Notes under the pieces: generated by a model
The model's database searches: none
What the model was told of the DNA's origin: nothing
The model's input: only the letters and a program-made list of their open reading frames with translations
Translations under genes and position numbers: made by a program
Source of the DNA: Davidsoniella eucalypti
Taxonomy: Eukaryota > Ascomycota > Sordariomycetes > Microascales > Ceratocystidaceae
NCBI GenBank assembly: GCA_004009845.1
Contig: RMBW01000078.1
Span: 62,001-126,000 of the forward strand
Reading direction: 5' to 3'
Length of the DNA: 64,000 bases
In this document: positions 48,807-61,900 of the stretch, piece after piece
How the letters are laid out: the number at the start of each line of letters is the position of its first letter
Numbering within the stretch: position 1 is the stretch's first letter

Positions 48807-50940
48807 TTAAACCTCGATCCAGCGGGCCATCCACTTCTCAGTAGCAGCCTTGGCCTCATCGACCAGACCCAGCTCGAGCATCAGCTGGACACTGCCACGA
48901 ACGCCCGACTCAAGAGCCGAGGCGATCCAGGCATGGGTGTAAGAGGTGTGCTCACCGACGAAGATCATCTATTAAAGTCAGGTATGTTAGTCATTGTCAA
49001 ATTGGCTTTTTGAAGAAACCATTAGTTGGAAAACGAGGAATATCGCTTACGTTGTTGTGGCTCTTGAAGTACTCGGGAATGTAGGTCTCATGCTGACCGA
49101 CAGTAGGCGAGGCCCACGAACCAGCCTCGTACTCGTCGTTCTCCCAGCAGCGGCGGTTGTACTTGCCAGTGTAGGCATTGCGGGCAACATCACCGTGGAT
49201 CTCGAAGATGGCCTCCTTGATAACCTCGACGTGCTCAGTCTCGGGGGCAGAAGCCCAGCTGTAACCGTACTGGTCCCCAGAGATGTAAGAAGCCAGCATA
49301 GTGGCCTTGCCAGTACCGTTGATGTTGTACGAAGGGTAGCAGATGGTTCCAATACCGGGGATATCAGTGGTAGTAGAGCAGCCACCGTAGATGGGGTTCT
49401 CATAGTGCTCCCAGAAGCGGTGGTCAAACTCCAGAGCGACCTTGCAGGCAGCGTTGTAGTTCAGCTTCTGGATGGCATTGGTGATAGTGGTACCGAGGTT
49501 GGGGGTCATACGCCAGCGCTTAACGATGCTGAAGGGAACAGCAACCATGGCGTAGTCGTAAGTGCTAGTAGTAGTAGAGCAAGCCTCGGCGCTCTTCTTC
49601 CACTTGACATTAACCTGGCCGTCGACGTACTCGACCTTCTGCACACGGCGGTTCATCTGGACAACATCGTCAACCAGAGGGTGGAAAGCGGAGGGAAGAC
49701 GGGACAGACCACCGTCAATGGTTCTCCAGGTGTCGGCGGAGAAGTAAACACCCTCGTAGAAGGTATCCCAAAAGGAAGAGGCACTACCATCAAGGATATC
49801 GGTAGAGTTGAGAGTGGCGTTCAGGTAGTTGACCATGAAGGCGAACTCGGACCAGTGATCACCGGGCTTGCCACCCAGGCCGTTGGCAACAAACTCAGAG
49901 TGCGACTTGAACATGTTGTCGGCAATCTGAGCTAGAAAGGTAGTGTTGCCGGTCAGAGCATCAATCTCATCTTCGATGGCAGTAGTGGCATCGTCATAGA
50001 CGGTGGTGACACCCAGGGACGAGTTGGCAGCGATCTGGGCAACGGTGGGAGGCAGACCCGAAGGTAGCTTGAAGTCGTTTTTGTAAACCAGACCGTTAGA
50101 GCTTTTCTGGTACCAAGGAATAAAGTCGACCGACCAGTTCTTGTTGTAGCCGTTGAGCTCGTTCAGCTCATCAGCAAGCTGGAAGACCAGCTGGTGATCA
50201 GTGACGTTGTGGGTGACGTTGTTGTAAGTAACAGTGCGAGGGAAACGCATGGGACCCATCTCCTGGTATGAGTAGTCGAAGGGACCACCCGAAAGGTACT
50301 CGGTATGAACACGGCCACCCAGACGCTGAGCAGCTTCCAGGATCTCGATGTTCTCAAAACCGGCCTGGTGAAGGACGAGGTAGGTCATCAGACCAGCCAT
50401 ACCGGCACCAAGGATACCAATCTTCTTCTGCTTGACATCGGATCCGACAGCAGAGATGTTCTTACCGTCAAGAGCAGCAACGGCATCAAACCAAGGGCCC
50501 ATCATATCAACGTTGGCAATCTGAGAGATGGCAACACCATCACGCTTAGCCTTGGCGGCCAGATCGCGCTTGACGCGGTACGAGGCCGAGTGGTCAATCT
50601 CCTGCTCGGTAGAACGGCCAAGAAGCAGACCAGAATCACTCCAGGCCGACAGGCAGCCACCAGAAGAGACACTGGCAGGCATGACCCAGACAAGACGCTC
50701 GGCGGAGTGGTCGGTGGAGCGGGCAACAACGTGGTCGTGGCCACCAAACTCGTGCTCACAAGGACCATAGGTGTAGGTCACGAGACCAGTGATGGCCTCG
50801 GCGAACTTGAGGTGGACGTTGGCCACACGAGAGTTCAGGCTGGTGCGAGTCTCCATAGAGATAGGGGCGGGAGCCTGGGGCATGGCAGCCGCAGAGGCGC
50901 CAATCGCCAGCGAAGCAAGAGCAGCAGCGCCGGTCTTCAT
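48807..50940 (-). CDS. Secreted L-amino-acid oxidase, FAD-dependent
   Basis: Two exons, complement(join(48807..48968,49051..50940)), encode 683 residues. The 82-nt intron (GTAAGC...TTTAATAG) leads into MIFVGEHTSYTHAWIAS, the conserved C-terminal FAD/substrate motif. A signal peptide (MKTGAAALASLAIGASAAA) is followed by about 140 residues that look like a propeptide. The FAD-binding ILGAGMAGL lies near 182, and RLGGRVHTEYL and EMGPMRFPR just after. DHQLVFQLADELNELNG and YGGCSTTTDIPG match the fungal L-amino-acid/L-lysine oxidase group. The enzyme deaminates L-amino acids to keto acids, ammonia and H2O2 outside the cell. Members serve in nitrogen scavenging and as antimicrobial factors. Many Asn-x-Ser/Thr sites agree with secretion. 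The start is the first ATG with a proper signal peptide. Confidence 0.94.
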
Positions 50941-53900
50941 CTTGTAGGCGGGTTGTTAGAAAGAGAGAATAGACCAGAGAGTAGCAACTCGGAGATTAGA
51001 AAGAGGAAGGCGTGGAGCACAGATAGAGCCAAAAGGAGAAGAAGGCAAGGAGAAGAAGGCGAGCCTGGTGGGAAAAGAGAAGGACTGAAGCTGGACAATG
51101 GTGCATATCCGCTGGTCTTATATATCGGTATCGGGCTAGCCTCAACATCTCCAAATGCGTGCTGATATTACACGTATATAACCGTGTAAGCAGCTGTCCG
51201 CCTCGACCTTCTTCACGACTAGATCACAATACCTGTGTTGCCAACGTCACTAGTCATTTGTAATGCTACACACCTACATCGGTTCATGTAAGTGGGATAA
51301 GGATAAGCCCACATATCCACTAGGTGTATCACTAGTATAATCGTGGCATTTGCTGGTCGAAAAGGAATCTTGTGGGGAGGGATCATGTCCCCTGTCTCTG
51401 GAAGCTAACGACAAGCGATTTGAGAAGCTCATGAGGTAACAGATTGATCGACCTCAAGAAGGCCTATCTTTGAAGTGAACGTGGAGGACGACGGCTATTC
51501 TATGATATGGAGACGTGTGATTATTGTTTTTCCCGGGGATAAATAGGATATTGCGGAAAGAAGGCTTCCGGGGGGCATAATACAGCAGGTAAGATTATCG
51601 AGTTGGAGTTCTATACACTAAATTAGAAATTCACACAATTTCAGGCAGTGTTTGTAAGATATCAGTGATAGTGACCCTTTCATTGCAGCTGATGACATGT
51701 CAGCTTTGCTTGGCACTTCATATAAATGTATCGCTCTATAAAGCAATTGGTGGGTAAATAGGCTTCATTATCAAAGCAACAGAACGCCTTCAAGCCGATA
51801 ATTCATCACACATGTTGTATAACATAATCATATCTTGTATGTTGTAACGAGGGGCCTTTTGGTTCCGCCGTACAAAGGCAGGATTGTGGTATAGCAAAAA
51901 TAACATGATATTGGTCGACTGATAGCAAGCCATAATGCTTACAGCTTTGAACATCCTTTGGCTAGTTAGTTATTGCTCTTCAGTCTTGCCTCTTGGTCTG
52001 TTTGCATGTCGTTGCAGGGATCACAATAGGTTAGTTGTGGAAACTCAAGAAAGTCACAGCTTCTTCGTGAGTTCTTCCAGATCAAAAGATTAGCAGCCTA
52101 CCGACAAGCCATAACCCTGCCACATACCCTGGTAGTTCAGTTGGTGAACAATAGCACAATCTCGACTACAGATGCCACTCTATGGCAGCCGGACGAGCAC
52201 GAGCCAGACCGAGACATCATGATATCTATGTAGCTCTATACCGAGTCATGGTGAGTTGAAATTGCGAGGCTCCAGAGTTACAGCGAGACTGATGGCCATG
52301 ATTCGATTAGAGTTGCAAAGTATTCATGGCCGTAGCGATAGACGTCGTGGACCAAATTCTCAGAGTCGGATTCAGTCAGGCTATGTATACGAGTCACCGT
52401 CGGTTTTCAGGCCGGTGAAAAGGCGACTTGGATAAAGAGTATATAAGTGATGTATGTCTGCATTGGGTTAACTCAGCGCCTGCAGTGGGGGGACGACAAA
52501 CCTCTAGCCTCTTCTATCCCCCGGGGTGTGTGGCCTAGTTCTACTTTGACGTTTTGACAAAGTCTTAGCGATAGCAAAAGATAAAGTTTGGTTCGCTTCT
52601 CAATGCTTGCTATCTTGCCCTTCGACTTGATAGTGAAGATAGGAGGTACAAGAGTGAAAGCCCAGACACACATCGACCGGTCTTTTTCCGATGCCAATCA
52701 ACAAACACCCTAACTTGGTTCTATTCTCTGCCTGGAATAGTCCAGTACCGTCATTTCTGCATGAAGATAGATGATCGAATTCCGTTAGTAGTCTTTGTTT
52801 AGTAAATCGGCTTGTTGAACTAGGGGGTAGTTTAGGAAACTAAATCCAGAGCCTCAAACGGAAGCAAAGTACAATGGGATGTAATTTCCAAGCGGAGACA
52901 AGACAAATGGCTTATCGCAAGTAAAGTTGTGTCTATTAAGTAATAGATTGCTTGGATTACCAGTCCTTTGGGATAGCTACAGCCAAAATAGAGGTGATTG
53001 TATTGGCCTTGTGCGATTGCTGCGTTACAAAGCGCTTCGTGGTTAAGGCGTCCTGCTGCAACCCACCGCTGCAGCATTTATGAGATCTCTATCGAAGTCG
53101 GATGAGAAATGCAGTATTTACTATCATGGTGTCGAGATTGGCGTACGCCATGATGGTTATAGTGGACAGTTATATCGGGATTATGGTTATCTTCGATGAT
53201 CCTAGCCGAGCAAAGGCCAGAGCGTCGCATTTGAAGAAGCACTTTTGGGTTTGGAGTCGACTTTTGCGGTATTCATCATGTCTGAATGTTTCTGTTGCAA
53301 AGACGTTGTTTATGGCCGTCGACTAAGATTTCAAGTGGCACAGAGCGGCGAGTTGGCGTCTCTTGCTACGGTGTTACGATCTAAGCTCATGATCTCGCAA
53401 TGCACAATTAACTACATGCAATTGACAAGGCTATGAGTACTCTAAACCTTACAGGCAACATGTCGAACAAAAGCCTCGTTACTCCTGCCTTCGCAAAATG
53501 AGGAACAAGAAGGCCTGGGAGGGACAACAAAAACAAACATTACAATCAGCCGAACTTACCCCAGTCGGCCGCTCTTGCCAAAGGCGGACCCCAATTACCG
53601 CTTCCAGAGCTCTTATCTTCCGACCTCCACCACACGATATTATCTCAATTATGATCCCGGCTTACATTGCATTTAGATATCAGAGTCTCCTACTACCAAT
53701 GCACTCTACTACTCGTATCGACTACTTCATGGTCTACTAAAACTGCAACTTAGCGCCATCTTTACATGCGCCTTCGGAAAATCGCGACTACTGTTTTGGA
53801 AAAGATAGATCGAAACTGACACTATGGACTCCTCATCTATCAAGTATTTCGCGGCGCTATAATCATATAATCACCCCGCGCAATGATTCCACTGGAAAGA

Positions 53901-54562
53901 TGACTCTATATGATGATGCCACGCTAGTATTCCGGCCACACCCCCTTCCCAGTTGCTCCGCAGATTCTACCACATGGCGACTTTCTACTGCCCGGCTTTG
54001 TCGACACAATCATGCGCCGCAGTGGCCTATGCGAGATATTGGTCAAGGCTTGCATATACTCGACTGGCTTGAACAAGTCACGTCCCCGTTCGAGGCCCGG
54101 TTTGCCGATTCCAACTATGCTTCGCGTAGCTACTAGCAGACGGTCGATGGATTCAAAGTGCTATGACGCCACGCGAGGACGAGGATTCTCTACGACGGTT
54201 GTTTGAAAAGTACATCATAACAGATGATGATCGTAATATTTCTTTGTCTTCGTGCGGCCGTTGTGTGTAGCAGGAGCTGATAGTTAGGGTCTATCAAGGG
54301 TTATCAGAGCTAGTGGAGTAAAGCACCCCTTTACAGACAGGCGGCATTACGCTGATTTTGCTGTCCAAGCTTAGGTTTGATGCGCTAAAGAAGAACTAGC
54401 AATTAAGCAGAATAGTAGCCAGCAAAGCCTCAAATCCCATATGCATCCGCTCTCCTACCTGAGTATCCGCATCCTGGACCAGTAGCACGCGCTACCTAAT
54501 CAGGAACCTGATCCCGATCTCTACACTATCTTTTGTTGTTATATCTGTGCCTCGTTCTTATC
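50941..54562. other. Divergent intergenic region of 3.6 kb
   Basis: This lies between the starts of the oxidase gene (-) and the DUF6454-like gene (+). Doubled GATAAG-like motifs occur at about 51295-51306, of possible interest because nitrogen regulators bind GATA elements. An isolated tRNA A-box-like stretch with a D-arm fold sits near 52131-52152 but lacks a B box. The region 53.9-54.2 kb has two short overlapping open frames (78 and 64 codons) in GC-richer sequence without known motifs. I cannot support a gene here. Confidence 0.45.
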
Positions 54563-55723
54563 ATGCCGTGGAAGCCGCTAACGCTGCCACGCCGGGCATC
54601 GCCGGCCATGTATGCTGTGCCGGCAACAATCCTCTGCTTGCTCTTCTTTGTCATAGTGAGCAAGCCAAACATTGCGTTCGACGCACTCAAAGACATTCAC
54701 CTGCCATCGGTGCCGTTTCTGTCGCAGCAGGACGGGCCAGGCCTGAACATCACTGTCTACCGCAATGAGTCATTTGCGCCGTCGCCACTGCCTAAGGGTC
54801 ACGCGGGGTCAGCAGACATCGATGCCATAATCCACCAGCTTGAAGGCCTGACGCGTGCTACACGGTGGGTCAGTATCGCCAACGTTTCGTTTGAAGGCGA
54901 GCTGTTCGAGCCTGAGGGCCTGGTGCGTCTGAGCGATGATCGTTATGTCGTCAGCGCCGGCGAGTACATTGCCCCCGTAGTCAAAGACCCGGCTACCGGT
55001 AACTACACGAGCGTTGGAGCCGGGTTTGCGCACTTGATGGTGTTTAACGGCAAGGGCCAGCGTATCGCTGATGCGTCCATCTCGACGCTTGGATCGACCG
55101 AGTATCATCTAGGTGGCATAGACTTTGACGGCGAGTATATATGGGGCACAGTGGCAGAGTATCGCCCAGACTCATCGGCATACGTGTTCCGCGCCTCGCC
55201 ATATACACTAGAGCCTGAAGTGTTGCTACACTATGAAGACCATCTGGGCGGCATCGTGTACGACACAGCGACTAATGATATCACATGCCTCACATGGGGT
55301 GGTCGCAAAGCTCTCACCTTCAAGCTAGGAAGCAAAACGACAGCGAGCAGTAATGGCGCTGCTCAAAGCTCAGCGACCAAGATGGAAGCACCGCACCTAA
55401 TTCGCACTAAAGACAACTGGTCGTACTTTGTCGACTACCAGGACTGCAAGTGGCTTGGCCATCTACCGGCCACTGAGACGTCAGTCATGCTGTGCTCGGG
55501 TGTGTCCCGTCTTGCTGACGGATATGTACTGGGTGGTCTCGCCTTAGTGGATGTTGAGACGCTGGAGCCAATCGTCGAGGCCCCTATCACTCTAGCCAGT
55601 GTCAAGGGCACACGAATTACGATGAATCCCATGGATTTGGCTATCGTGAACGGCAAGTTACGTCTCTACTGGTTGCCAGACCAACACGATAGCATACTGT
55701 ATACCTACGAGGCGCAATCATGA
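54563..55723 (+). CDS. Membrane-anchored DUF6454-like beta-propeller protein
   Basis: A single exon of 386 residues starts at the first ATG (MPWKPLTLPRR). Basic residues precede a hydrophobic segment (MYAVPATILCLLFFVIVS, about 18-35), so it is either a type II anchor or an uncleaved signal. The lumenal or outer part has FEPEGLVRL, YHLGGIDFDG, WGTVAEYRPDSSA, DHLGGIVYD, TWGGRKALTF, VDYQDCKWLG and MLCSGVSR. This series matches the DUF6454 family, found in actinobacteria and fungi and predicted to be a beta-propeller. Several NxS/T sites support passage through the ER. The molecular function of the family is unknown. Codon choice is GC-rich compared with the surrounding AT-rich spacer, as expected for a functional gene. 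No partner gene is adjacent. Confidence 0.82.
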   Translation: MPWKPLTLPRRASPAMYAVPATILCLLFFVIVSKPNIAFDALKDIHLPSVPFLSQQDGPGLNITVYRNESFAPSPLPKGHAGSADIDAIIHQLEGLTRATRWVSIANVSFEGELFEPEGLVRLSDDRYVVSAGEYIAPVVKDPATGNYTSVGAGFAHLMVFNGKGQRIADASISTLGSTEYHLGGIDFDGEYIWGTVAEYRPDSSAYVFRASPYTLEPEVLLHYEDHLGGIVYDTATNDITCLTWGGRKALTFKLGSKTTASSNGAAQSSATKMEAPHLIRTKDNWSYFVDYQDCKWLGHLPATETSVMLCSGVSRLADGYVLGGLALVDVETLEPIVEAPITLASVKGTRITMNPMDLAIVNGKLRLYWLPDQHDSILYTYEAQS

Positions 55724-58700
55724 TGAGGTCGCCTAAACGGCAGGCCTTGCTAGAATAGTGTTGTCTTTTTATTGTTGATAGAAATTGATAAATAAATACT
55801 TGTGAATCCAATTACTAATGCTCTCTACAAACACTACTTTGTTCTATTACCATCTCTATCTTGGTTCACGCGTAGTTACGATCACAGCGCCCTTCGCAAG
55901 ACAACGAACATGCTTAGAAATATAACTACGAAGCCTGATGTGTTGACATATTTCCCGATTTGGGGGTAACAAAGAAGACTTGAAAAATAGCAGAAATCCT
56001 AATCGTAGCAATATGTAGATATATTGTACTATTCGGTTTGCCTATCTTTGAGTGATATATCACGCCGATATTTTTGACTGATTTTTCGTTTCTTCTGTGC
56101 CAGAGCTTCCTTCATTGTAACATCCGCTTGGGCTTAAGATCGGTATAGTTCATAGGCCAGTCTCTTTTTTACCATCTTCGTCCCACCCCCCAAAAGTTAA
56201 GATAAAAGTTGCACATAAGAGCACTGCAATGGAGCACTGTCATGGATTGTCATTTCTTGAGTCTTGGCACCGGTGATCTTCCGAAGTATTGCCAAGGCGG
56301 GTTGACCTGTACTATGAGGCATGATTGTGTGATATTGGCCACCCATCATACACAGAGTTAGGAGTTGACGCGAAGATTAAAAGCAAAGTAGTCACCATTT
56401 AAGTGAGGTTGTTTTTTTCAACATCATCCGAAGATACAGTCTTATAGCGTTTCACTTTGTCTATCTTCAATCGTGGCTAGCGTGGCACTTTCTGAAAATA
56501 CGATATCATTTCCAGACAAAGTTAAACTCTCTTTGCTTAAAGCAAATAGACCGCCAATTCCTTCTTTTTTTTTTTCCCAGCTAGTCAAGATCTAAAATCA
56601 CAGAAACGACATTACATCGAGATAAGTGAACGATGCCAACTATGAATAGTTAGTGCCAGGATTTTAGCACTCCCTCCCTTAGGGACGCCATGACCAGCTA
56701 ATATGGAGCTAGTGCAGGATACAGAGCTGGCTAAAGTGGCCCCAAAGATAAGATTTCCATCATGGATTTACTGTCTTCGCGGAACTTATTTGTATATTTT
56801 ATCCATTTTGTAGTAGAGGAGAAAAAACCCCATACCTAGACATATTGGTGAAAGATTGAGATGAACTTCTCGCCCGAGAATTACAGCTGATTAGTTATAT
56901 CATATCAGACCGTTATCGCCAATATCGACATCAATATATGTATTTAGGTCTCAACAGTATCATAATATTGCCTTAGTTATATGTATCATAAGATCCTTTT
57001 AATATAGCGCAAAAGTCCGACGTAGATACTTGGAATCTAGATCTTACTATCTGGGCCTTATTATCTACCTAATATTTGACAGAGTTAGAATAGACGTTTG
57101 TTATTACACGCAACTATGTGAGATAACCCATGCAACATATACATCTTCAATATAGCAATTACCGATTGAGTGGGTATCTCGTGTACTATGTCATGATGAG
57201 AAAGGTCAGTACCAGCAGGCAAGATACCTCGCTACTTACAGAATTTGCAATAGAATATGTATCTACATTGAACTAAAAGGTGTGTCCATGACTAGTAAAT
57301 ACGAAGTTCCTTCAACTTGGCCTTCAAATATATATCCATGTTCAAAATAACATCGTCTCATCTACTCAGCTCGGAACAAAACACGGACTTCCGTCTCAAC
57401 ATCGTGACCAGCGGGCGTCGACAGAGCCTAAAAGAAGTTCAAACTGCCTACTAAAAAATAAGCACAACCCCAGAATACAATCTTCACAGCGGACCGCCTC
57501 CTAAAGCCTCGAATGATCGGCCCCTTCTTTCCTCTCTTTCCAAATGGACGGGAGTGTACGAATAGAAAGACTAGAAACTGAAACTGAAAAGAAAGAAGAC
57601 ACCATGGACACTAACATTGCCATGCTCTTGCGGGCGTCATGATGTTGCATTATACCAAACCCCGAAACGTGTGAGAAGCAGCTTTCAAATAGCTGAGTCT
57701 CGTGGTGCATAGCCAAGAAATCTACGCGCTCTATTGCGGGCGATGGAACGAGTGAACTGCTAGTTTAAGTACTGATGGATGTGGTATGGCAATATTTATA
57801 TAGCTGTGTGGGTCGCTAGTAGTCGACATGAGTCTATTCATACTCTATAAATACAAACAAGAACTCAATACCATGAATAATCGTTAACACAAGGTAAACA
57901 TCAGTTACAACATCGTTTAGGGTGATTATCACTAAGTAGACTCACTAACTAAGCCATCTCGATTGGTGCAAAACATGATATAGCCCTGAGAGTTCTAGAG
58001 TACTATTTAGTATAGCAAAAGCTGACCAGTATGGAAAAAATCAGTCATGTCACAAGTAACTAGCCACTTTGCCGTTATTACATGTACTTGGTACCCAGCC
58101 TCCGTATGGTGACGTTCACAGAGCTCGCAGGGTACCTTGATATCTCTCGATATGACATGGACGCGTCAGAGACATGGGAAACATGCTTGATAGCTGGCGC
58201 GTACCTGAACAACAAATACATCATATTGAGCTTGTCAAGCTAAGTAATTCATCATCAATACACAATTTCATAATGTCTCATGACTAGCTGGCATTGTGGT
58301 CTGCAGTAGAAACCTCAGATAAAAAAATATGAGATCGTTGTGCCGAGGCATTATCGGAAACATTTCTCATATTGCCACAACGAGTGATTTCTTACGTTCT
58401 TCGACTAGTAGACATTATTTAGTTAATTGGCCACCTCTCATATTACGTCTCTGACTTCAACTTCAATTATTGTCACTCACATAACAAGCTTACGGCTTAC
58501 TTGAATTTCACGTATATTTTCGAGATCCATATTATTACAACAGCACCATTTCAGTTGTTTCGTCAATATAAGAATAATATTCTTTGATTAGGGTTAACAC
58601 TAATATTAGCACGTGTAACATGAAAGAACAGGGTTTGCATGAAGCAATGTTAAATATATGACGTAGATATTTTATTTTTGTAGCATGTGATGGACCAAAA

Positions 58701-58984
58701 ATTAGCAATATATCAAACAATAACACGTGACTACCATACAACTGGCCTTGACAAACAAAACAGCTAGGAAACACATAGTTTAGTATCCTTTTCCGTAATG
58801 CCAATAAGTAACGAATATCAAATCATTATTTTCTAGTACAGATTGTAGAGAAAATGGGGTATGGTCAATAAAGAATGGTGTAATTGTTTCCTATTAAGCT
58901 ACTACTGGGTGAGATCAGAGAACTGCTGCGGGTTTGCCGAATTTCACTCCTGGATTGACTGAGGTATAAAAGAAATACTCCATG
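55724..58984. other. AT-rich gene-free region between convergent genes
   Basis: This 3.3-kb stretch lies between the 3' ends of the DUF6454-like and NLR genes. It is AT-rich, with long T runs (for example at about 56565). All open frames are short and without motifs. I find no tRNA, tandem array or mobile-element signature. Confidence 0.55.
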
Positions 58985-61900
58985 TTAAGAAAGAATAAAA
59001 TTGTTGTCCCTAGCATATCTACAGGCAGTCCACCCATCGGAAGTCTCATGGTTGATGTCAGCACCCTTCTCAATCAAAAGCTTGGCAACGTTAAGATGGC
59101 CCCAAGAGCAAGAACTTCGAAGAGCAGTCCAACCATAAGAAGACTCATGGTTGATGTCAGCGCCTTTCTCAATTAAAAGCTTGGCAACGTCAAGATGGCC
59201 CCAAGAGCAACATTGTAGAAGAGCAGTCCAACCATCGGAAGTCTCATGGTTGATGTCAGCACCCTTCTCAATTAAAAGCTTGGCAACGTCAATATGCCTC
59301 TTGGCGCAAGAAATTTGAAGAGCAGTCCAACCATCAGAAGACTCATGGTTGATGTCAGCACCCTTCTCAATCAAAAGCTTGGCAACGTCAAGATGGCCCC
59401 GAGAGCAAGAAATTCGCAGAGCAGTCCAACCATCGGAAGACTCATGGTTGATGTCAGCACCCTTCTCAATCAGAAGCTTGGTAACATCAAGATGGCCCTG
59501 AGAGCAAGAAGTTCGCAGAGCAGTCCAACCATCAGAAGACTCATGGTTGATGTCAGCGCCTTTCTCAATTAAAAGCTTGGCAACGTCAAGATGGCCCTTA
59601 GAGCAAGAACTTAGAAGAGCAGTACACCCATTGAAAGACTCATGGTTGATGTCAGCACCCTTCTCAATCAAAAGCTTGACAACATCAAGATGGCCCCGAG
59701 AGCAAGAATGTCGAAGAGCAGTCCAACCATCGAAAGACTCATGATTGATGTCAGCACCTTTCTCAATTAAAAGCTTGGCAACGTCGATATGCCTATTGTC
59801 GCAAGAGTCTTGAAGAGCAGTCGAACCATCGGAAGACTCATGGTTGATGTCAGCACCTTTCTCAATTAAAAGCTTGGCAACGTCAATATGCCTATTGTCG
59901 CAAGAGTCTTGAAGAGCAGTCGAACCATCGGAAGACTCATGGTTGATGTCAGCACCCTTCTCAATCAGAAGCTTGGTAACATCAAGATGGCCCTGAGAGC
60001 AAGAAGTTCGCAGAGCAGTCCAACCATCAGAAGACTCATGGTTGATGTCAGCACCCTTCTCAATCAGAAGCTTGGTAACATCAAGATGGCCCTGAGAGCA
60101 AGAAGTTCGCAGAGCAGTCCACCCATTGGAAGACTCATAGTTGATGTCAGCACCTTTCTCAATTAAAAGTTTGGCAACGTCAATATGCCCCCTGGCGCAA
60201 GAACTTCGAAGAGCAGTCCAACTATCGAAAGACTCATAGTTGATGTCAGCACCTTTCTCAATTAAAAGCTTGGCAACGTCAATATGCCTATTGTCGCAAG
60301 AGTCTTGAAGAGCAGTCGAACCATCGGAAGACTCATGGTTGATGTCAGCACCCTTCTCAATCAAAAGTTTGGCAACATCAAGATGCCCCTTGTAACAATA
60401 ATATCCTAGAGCTGTCGAACCGTTTGATGTTTCATAATTGACATTGACACCCTTTTCAATCAACATGTCAACTCTCTTGTCTGTCATACCCGGAACATAA
60501 CAGATGTGTCTCCACCAATATTCCTTGACATAGCAGGAAAATCCCATAGTGGCAGTGCCATCTGGCTCGTAAAGCTGATTGTTGGAGCTATTCTGTACTT
60601 CTGGTAGAGACAGATATCTATAGCATATATCGTACAGGATTTCGTCGGTCTTCGCTGGAACACAAGAAAGAGGCTGGCCGTGTAGCTGAATGGAAGTTTG
60701 GAGCAAGAATTCCTTGGCAGTCTGGTGTATCAAATGAACTGTAGACTCTTCATCTTCAATAAAAATAAAGAGACCACATGAGTTTCGTAGGCTGGCCTTG
60801 ACAAGTTCAGGGCTAAAGTTGGCATCCCCAATGCATCCAGATCTCTGTAGCCTTAGATTCAGTGCAATGCCTAGTTCTGCAACTGTTAGTGGACGCCGTG
60901 CACCAATTACAATCTGAAGAATAAGGATAGCCTCTTCCAGATAGGCAGGCTCGATCCGTTGTAAAATCTTTTGGTAGGCATCATCGACAGTGGTAGGAAT
61001 AACATCAAGTTCACTGACATGAAATCCAACCCTTTTTGATATACACTCTATGTGCTTGATGATGAGATCAACACACATATATGTATGTTTCCTGGTGCTA
61101 ATGAGCTTTCCTTTGATCTTCTCACAAACGTCTTCTGTTAGGCCAAGCTTTCTAACACGAGACTTCACAAATAGATTGATGTCGGCCTGGATTCTATCTT
61201 CTTCGTCTTCTCCAGAAAGATAGATTTGAGGAAATGTGTCGATATTGGAATTGAAATTGTCGCATGTGTTCTGGTAAGGGCGACTAGTGATCAGGATTTT
61301 CAACCAAGGTGAGGGTCGTGAATTTCTGGTCTCTTTGAACCACTGAGCACATAATTTAACCAATGTAGATACATCTCCAAAATTGCACTCATCTAAAGCA
61401 TCTACAACAATGAAGGTGTTGATAAAGTCTTTATCATCAACAGCTGTAGTCAAGATGTTCCAAAGTGTAAGCTCTTCTTGTCGAATCTTGTCTCCATTGG
61501 CTTTCCATGAGGCCAAGGCGTATCTCCGTAGATGTGGCTGTTGGATAAAAAGCTGATGTAGAATTGAACAAAGGGCTGTATCAAGTCTATATTGGTTGGT
61601 GTTGTCTTTGAAAAAGAAATAGCAGATCGACGGTGAAGAGTTAGAAGAAGTTGAGGCTTGTGGGCGATATACAGCAAGTTTTTGGTCAATAAGAAACTTG
61701 CTCAAGACTGATTTCCCACAGCCTGTGTCAGCGGAGATCAAAAGAAGGTCGTGGTTCGTGTTGTTGAGCCAGGTGACAAATTTATGGTTTTCAAGAACCC
61801 AGCTGCATGTCCCTGCCAAAGCCATTGGGTTCATGTCTTTATGGCTTCGGTAATTGGTGGTTTTAAAGCACTGATGGCATTTCGAAAGTTCGTCGTCTTG

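Noticed and set aside
48997..51165. Long plus-strand open frames opposite the L-amino-acid oxidase (48994-49935, 50305-51165)
   Set aside because: They are antisense shadows of a GC-rich coding gene, with no domain content.
52125..52160. tRNA-like A box and D-arm fold
   Set aside because: The A box matches well, but there is no B box, anticodon arm or acceptor stem downstream. Probably chance or a tiny fragment.
53900..54206. Two overlapping short frames in GC-richer sequence upstream of the DUF6454-like gene
   Set aside because: Neither frame shows a recognised motif and no extension by splicing was convincing. It could be a remnant, but I cannot support it.
58982..60166. Repeat-rich plus-strand frames over the ankyrin array
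   Set aside because: They are antisense readings of the 99-bp coding repeat, broken by stops, and the minus-strand frame is uninterrupted.
58985..60490. CRISPR-like array
   Set aside because: The 99-bp repeats have no unique spacers, are in frame and encode ankyrin units, and the genome is fungal.
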